Translations under genes and position numbers: made by a program
In this document: positions 61,401-64,000 of the stretch, piece by piece
Layout: each line of letters begins with the position of its first letter
How positions within the stretch are numbered: the first letter of the stretch is position 1
Notes under the pieces: generated by a model
Databases searched by the model: none
The model's input: the letters and a program-made list of their open reading frames with translations, nothing else
What the model was told of the DNA's origin: nothing
Assembly: GCF_004354985.1 (NCBI RefSeq)
Contig: NZ_SMSK01000003.1
Coordinates: 62,001 to 126,000, forward strand
DNA: 64,000 nt
Reading direction: 5' to 3'
From: Segetibacter sp. 3557_3
GTDB taxonomy: Bacteria > Bacteroidota > Bacteroidia > Chitinophagales > Chitinophagaceae

Positions 61401-63834
61401 TAGTTCCCCTTACTTCGATTGGATACTGAATGGTTCTGTGGTTCAATCCGGTGCATCGAATACTTACGTTACTGCTACGCTACAAAATGGAGATGTTATT
61501 GAAGTTGAACTTACCAGTAACGCTCAGTGTCTTTCACAGCCTAGTGCTGGAAGCAATGCAATCACCGTAACCGTTACAAATGTCTACACCTGGAATAGTG
61601 GCAATGGCAATTGGAACACCAGTGCCAACTGGACCCCTAACGTGGTGCCTTCCGGTACCTCAGCTGATGTCGTAATTCCTACAGGAACACCTACCGTAAC
61701 CTCACCGATCAGCATTGGCAGCCTCAACATTGCAACAGGTGCAGGACTTTCCCTTGCGGCAAATTTGGGTGTGGCCGGCAATCTTGCTGGTGGCAACAGC
61801 AGCGATGTATTGATCAGCGGCACCGGCAACATTGTGCTCAACGGCACTTCTCCGCAGCTCATCAGCGGCAACACAACAGTCACCAACCTGCAAATCGATA
61901 ATCCGGCAGGAGCGTCAATCGTACAAGGTAGCACCGTTAACCTTACCGGGGTGTTCACACCGGTTGCAGGTGCACTCAATACCAATGGCGGCCTCGTGTT
62001 AAAATCTACTGCAACAGGGATTGCAACAGTTGCTGCAGGCACCGGCAATTACATTAGCGGCGATGTAACCGTCGAGCGTTACTTCCCGGCAAAAAGAGCA
62101 TGGCGCTTTGTTACAGCACCCGTATCAAACAGTGGTTCTGTATTCGCTAACTGGCAGAATAACGGCTCCGTTATTCCAAATACCGGTATCGAGATCTGGC
62201 GACCAACGGGTGGTAATGGATTTGCCACCGGTGGTAACGGAACATCCATTCAACGGTTCGACGAAAATGCAAATGCCTGGGTTAACCTCAACAACACCAC
62301 TGCTTCACCAGTCAGCGACAATGATGGAGGAGGTGCAAATACAGTTGCCGATAACAGGTCGTATTCATTGTTTGTCAGCGGCCACTATGGTTCAGGCAAC
62401 ATCAATGAAGCAACCGGAGCATCAGCCACAACCATGCGCACGAGGGGCCGTCTGCAAAGTGGCACGCAAACCTTTAGTTACAACAATATAGCGGCTGATC
62501 ATTTTGTGCTCGTTGGTAATCCATATGCATCACCTGTCGACTTTGCAACCATAGGCAAAACCAACATTAAAAACGGTTTTTGGGCATGGGATCCGCAACG
62601 CAGTGGCACAACGCTTGGCGGCTACGTTACCGTAAGCTGGGATAATCAAACCAGCAGCTACGACATCGATTACCTGCCATCACATACTGCGCAAACCAAT
62701 ATTATTCAAAATGGTCAGGCAGTGCTGGTGCAGGTTCAAAATAGTGGCAGCAATACAGCGATCACATTCAACGAAAACAGCAAGGCTTCATCGGGCACCA
62801 ATACCAACAACTTGTTCAGGGGAACAGAAGCAGCCCGGCAGATGAGGGTTGTACTCAACCGTTTTGCAGCGAATACAGCCGTAGCAGTTGATGGGGTTCT
62901 TGCTAAATTCGGTAAGGGGTATGCTGCTGAAGCCGGACCCGATGATGCGGTTAAGATGTATAATTACGACGAAAACTTTTCGCTTACCCGTTCTGGTCTC
63001 AGATTAAGTATTGAAAGAAGGCCTCAGATCGTTACAACCGATACCCTGTTCCTGAACATCGATGCGATCAAAGCAAACAACAATTATGGCTTTAGCATTC
63101 TACCCGAAGCATTTGACAATCCGCTCCTGTCGGCATACCTCGTAGACAACTATCTCGTAAAAGAGACCGCGCTCAGCCTCACCAACAATACCGAAATCAG
63201 GTTTACCGTTGATGCAAATACGGCTTCTGCCAACCCACGTCGTTTCATGATTGTATTCCGTACCGGGTCTGCATTGCCCATTACATTTAAGGGTATTAAG
63301 GCATGGCAAAGCAACCAGGGTATACAGGTAGAATGGAATGTTGAAAGCGAAACAAACATCAGTCATTACGCAGTAGAAAGGTCTGCCAATGCGATCGACT
63401 ACATGCAACTGGGCACAGTTTCGGCACGTAACCAAAACAAGGTTGAAGTATACACTTTGTTCGATGCCATTCCGCTGCAGGGTGCCAATTATTACCGCAT
63501 CCGTATTGTGGAACATGATGGCTCAGCCAGGTACAGCGCAGTGGCCAAAGTGCAATCCGGCAAAGCAAATCCTGCATTTACCGTTTCTCCAAACCCGGTT
63601 CAAAACAAACAAGCAAATGTTCACCTGGCTAACATGCCTAAAGGTGTATACACCCTGGCTGTTTATAACCAGGGTGGCCAGCAGGTCTATGTTCGCGAGG
63701 TTCAGCACGATGGCATTGCTAAAGTGCTTGTGGTTTTCCTACCAAAGAATACTGGTGCAGGCAACTATCATTTTGTACTTACCGGTGGTCTTAATAAACA
63801 AAGCACATTTACCCAAAACGTAATTGTTCAATAA
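58414..63834 (+). CDS. Giant LamG/FN3 adhesin with Por-type T9SS sorting domain
   Basis: The product has 1806 residues. A signal peptide ('LLLLVLLGSITPLAAQ') is followed by an N-terminal beta domain, an Ig-like unit (~210-305), then a module of LamG (~310-510) plus FN3 (~540-640) that is repeated (~645-845 plus ~855-965). A PKD/Ig-like unit and a 'WNTSANWTPNVVP' beta-helix-like region (~1070-1200) come next, then a T9SS linker region. The C-terminal ~80 residues ('VSPNPVQNKQANVHLANMPKG', 'YTLAVYNQGGQQVY') form a type A sorting domain. It is exported by T9SS and displayed on the surface, probably to bind glycans. The duplicated modules lie at about 59341 and 60340. Confidence 0.92.
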   Translation: MKSTLQVLLLLVLLGSITPLAAQPYRATWWSGYNSNTQVFPLNGSISSPYFTTSQLNYSGLTRYDDNRTIWVNPNTSATLNTATAPYLSYTLNTNATIRFDRFVLSGLAILGNSKLQLRWSVDGYASSLGEFSNNGSSYTLTSVSLPTTSIAAGSIVFRVYFYAASGSAMVFNSHTGPYPSIDGTPTSYGQNGANVSVWYTSPDPTPACTGTPTPGTSTVSPASGNIVTNQSAALSLAGYTSGVSGITIQWQSSSIMNGTYTDIAGATGANYNTGTIINPGATYYRARVTCTATGLSSFSNVITVTATNMPAPGNAINFDGVNDFINCGNSAVVAPANMKTMECWVRFNGFGDQEIISRSIISYGVELLIYGGNLSFFCMRDGSNTSYISYPASNLQTNTWYHLAATWNGTRETMRLYVNGDPVGTRTDIGNVNTGIPYNAAVNLRIGMWNDAPARYLNGAVDEVRIWDVQRTQAELQSAMYNVVAPSTSGLKAYYRFDQGTASGANTALSTAFDATPNALHGTLTNFTLTGATSNWVESYAMVVPATSAPATVGSGSFLAQWTAPAVGIVERYLLDVSTSPTFSSFVAGYNGADVGTATSFTVTNLLPSTTYYYRVRAQKASVSGQGINSNTSSATTVAQTPPGNALHYSGVSKAVVSSVSPVLNFATGTVECWVKRDALNGQNALLVGVRNDPNGSRFSVHMGDNLIGLWNGSVWSPVTMPTSFVPGKWYHIAVVIKAATSDVYVNGVFIGSTTNGMGTATGLPLIIGGGSATATGEVLNGAIDEVRVWNTQRTAAQIATARLDTVPASTAGLVAYYKFDQGIASGNNTGQTVAYDATVNALNGTLSGFGLTGSTSNWIESYAMAVPTTTPATLLTTNAMTANWSAPLRGTVEKYLIDVSTNANFTSFVAGYNGKDVGLATSTPVTGLSPNTTYYIRVRAEKSSVTGQGSFSNTITATTCPAMLVPSVSIAANPSGVIASGTTVQFTATPTNGGSSPYFDWILNGSVVQSGASNTYVTATLQNGDVIEVELTSNAQCLSQPSAGSNAITVTVTNVYTWNSGNGNWNTSANWTPNVVPSGTSADVVIPTGTPTVTSPISIGSLNIATGAGLSLAANLGVAGNLAGGNSSDVLISGTGNIVLNGTSPQLISGNTTVTNLQIDNPAGASIVQGSTVNLTGVFTPVAGALNTNGGLVLKSTATGIATVAAGTGNYISGDVTVERYFPAKRAWRFVTAPVSNSGSVFANWQNNGSVIPNTGIEIWRPTGGNGFATGGNGTSIQRFDENANAWVNLNNTTASPVSDNDGGGANTVADNRSYSLFVSGHYGSGNINEATGASATTMRTRGRLQSGTQTFSYNNIAADHFVLVGNPYASPVDFATIGKTNIKNGFWAWDPQRSGTTLGGYVTVSWDNQTSSYDIDYLPSHTAQTNIIQNGQAVLVQVQNSGSNTAITFNENSKASSGTNTNNLFRGTEAARQMRVVLNRFAANTAVAVDGVLAKFGKGYAAEAGPDDAVKMYNYDENFSLTRSGLRLSIERRPQIVTTDTLFLNIDAIKANNNYGFSILPEAFDNPLLSAYLVDNYLVKETALSLTNNTEIRFTVDANTASANPRRFMIVFRTGSALPITFKGIKAWQSNQGIQVEWNVESETNISHYAVERSANAIDYMQLGTVSARNQNKVEVYTLFDAIPLQGANYYRIRIVEHDGSARYSAVAKVQSGKANPAFTVSPNPVQNKQANVHLANMPKGVYTLAVYNQGGQQVYVREVQHDGIAKVLVVFLPKNTGAGNYHFVLTGGLNKQSTFTQNVIVQ

Positions 63835-63841
63835 GCAAACT

Positions 63842-63870
63842 CCGGGCAACAGCAATGTTGCCCGGGGCTT
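63842..63870 (+). terminator. Hairpin between the adhesin and the next gene
   Basis: CCGGGCAAC/GTTGCCCGG (63842-63850 and 63857-63865) is a perfect 9-bp stem with a 6-nt loop, followed by GGCTTT. It lies 8 bp after the stop; termination may be partial. Confidence 0.65.
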
Positions 63871-63894
63871 TAAACACTAATCAATCTCATTATT

Positions 63895-64000
63895 ATGATA
63901 GCAAGAACATGTGCAACATTCTTAAAGGTTGTTTCAATGGCAATCTTTTGTTTACTGCTTTCCACTAATGCGCTTTTTGCCCAGGGACCTCCACCTCCAG
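63895..64000 (+). CDS. Exported protein, 3' truncated by the window end
   Basis: The ATG at 63895 begins a frame that runs off the window. The 35 visible codons encode a signal peptide (basic start, 'AIFCLLLSTNALFAQ') followed by Pro-rich 'GPPPP'. It lies just after the adhesin's hairpin in the same direction, so it may be a partner or a second T9SS substrate. Nothing more can be said. Confidence 0.7.
   Translation, partial: MIARTCATFLKVVSMAIFCLLLSTNALFAQGPPPP

Overview
The window is ordinary chromosomal DNA of a Bacteroidota bacterium, probably of the Chitinophagaceae or a close relative. This is inferred from a SusC/SusD pair, two large proteins with type IX secretion sorting domains (one gliding-type, one Por-type), many lipoproteins, a promoter of the TTTG-N19-TANNTTTG form (16131-16161) and low-complexity intergenic repeats of the kind common in that phylum. 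No rRNA, complete tRNA, insertion sequence or CRISPR array was found.

Region 1 (1-15.6 kb): a 5'-truncated IPT/TIG-repeat membrane protein and a TylF/MycF-like methyltransferase are followed by a minus-strand block of extracellular contractile injection system (eCIS) accessory genes. In transcription order these are a DUF4255 tail-terminator-like protein (Afp16/Pvc16 type), a 458-aa partner with substrate-binding-like modules, a 1595-aa DUF4157 protein with a phosphoribosyltransferase-like C-terminus, a ~103-aa gene directly behind it that looks like an immunity or antidote gene, a 462-aa DUF4157 protein with charged repeats and a second HExxH motif, and an Afp15-type AAA+ ATPase broken by an apparent 1-nt frameshift. 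A homocysteine S-methyltransferase gene sits inside the block. No sheath, tube, baseplate or spike gene lies in the window, so this looks like the cargo/terminator/ATPase end of an eCIS locus, or a detached accessory island. It is the most novel part of the window.

Region 2 (16-31 kb): a carbohydrate island. It holds an XRE-cupin regulator with a clear Bacteroidota promoter, a secreted aldose 1-epimerase, a GH31 glycosidase, SusC and SusD, then an L-rhamnonate-dehydratase-like enolase-superfamily enzyme, an SDR dehydrogenase, an AraD1-type FAH-fold enzyme and an ExuT-like MFS transporter. Together they suggest uptake and trimming of an alpha-linked glycan plus catabolism of a sugar acid by a 2-keto-3-deoxy-acid route. 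A perfect 26-bp palindrome lies between the epimerase and GH31 genes, and a five-copy ~108-bp tandem repeat lies before the transporter.

Region 3 (31-47 kb): a PKD/gliding-CTD surface protein, a TlpA-like thioredoxin protein, a DUF6766 membrane protein, the lutABC lactate-oxidation genes (lutA and lutB separated by an 8-nt minisatellite), a multi-PAS histidine kinase, a small secreted protein, an MmcQ/YjbR protein and two LVIVD-repeat lipoproteins.

Region 4 (47-64 kb): an MsbA-like ABC exporter, several small secreted or membrane proteins, an outer-membrane transporter-like barrel, a large Omp85-like protein whose N-terminal half resembles a Fam20/HipA-type kinase fold, a DUF3575-like barrel, a 1806-aa LamG/FN3 T9SS adhesin and the first 35 codons of another exported protein. 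Strong intrinsic terminators separate many of these units. A GC-rich REP-like hairpin element occurs at least three times in the window (5.7, 11.2 and 50.6 kb).
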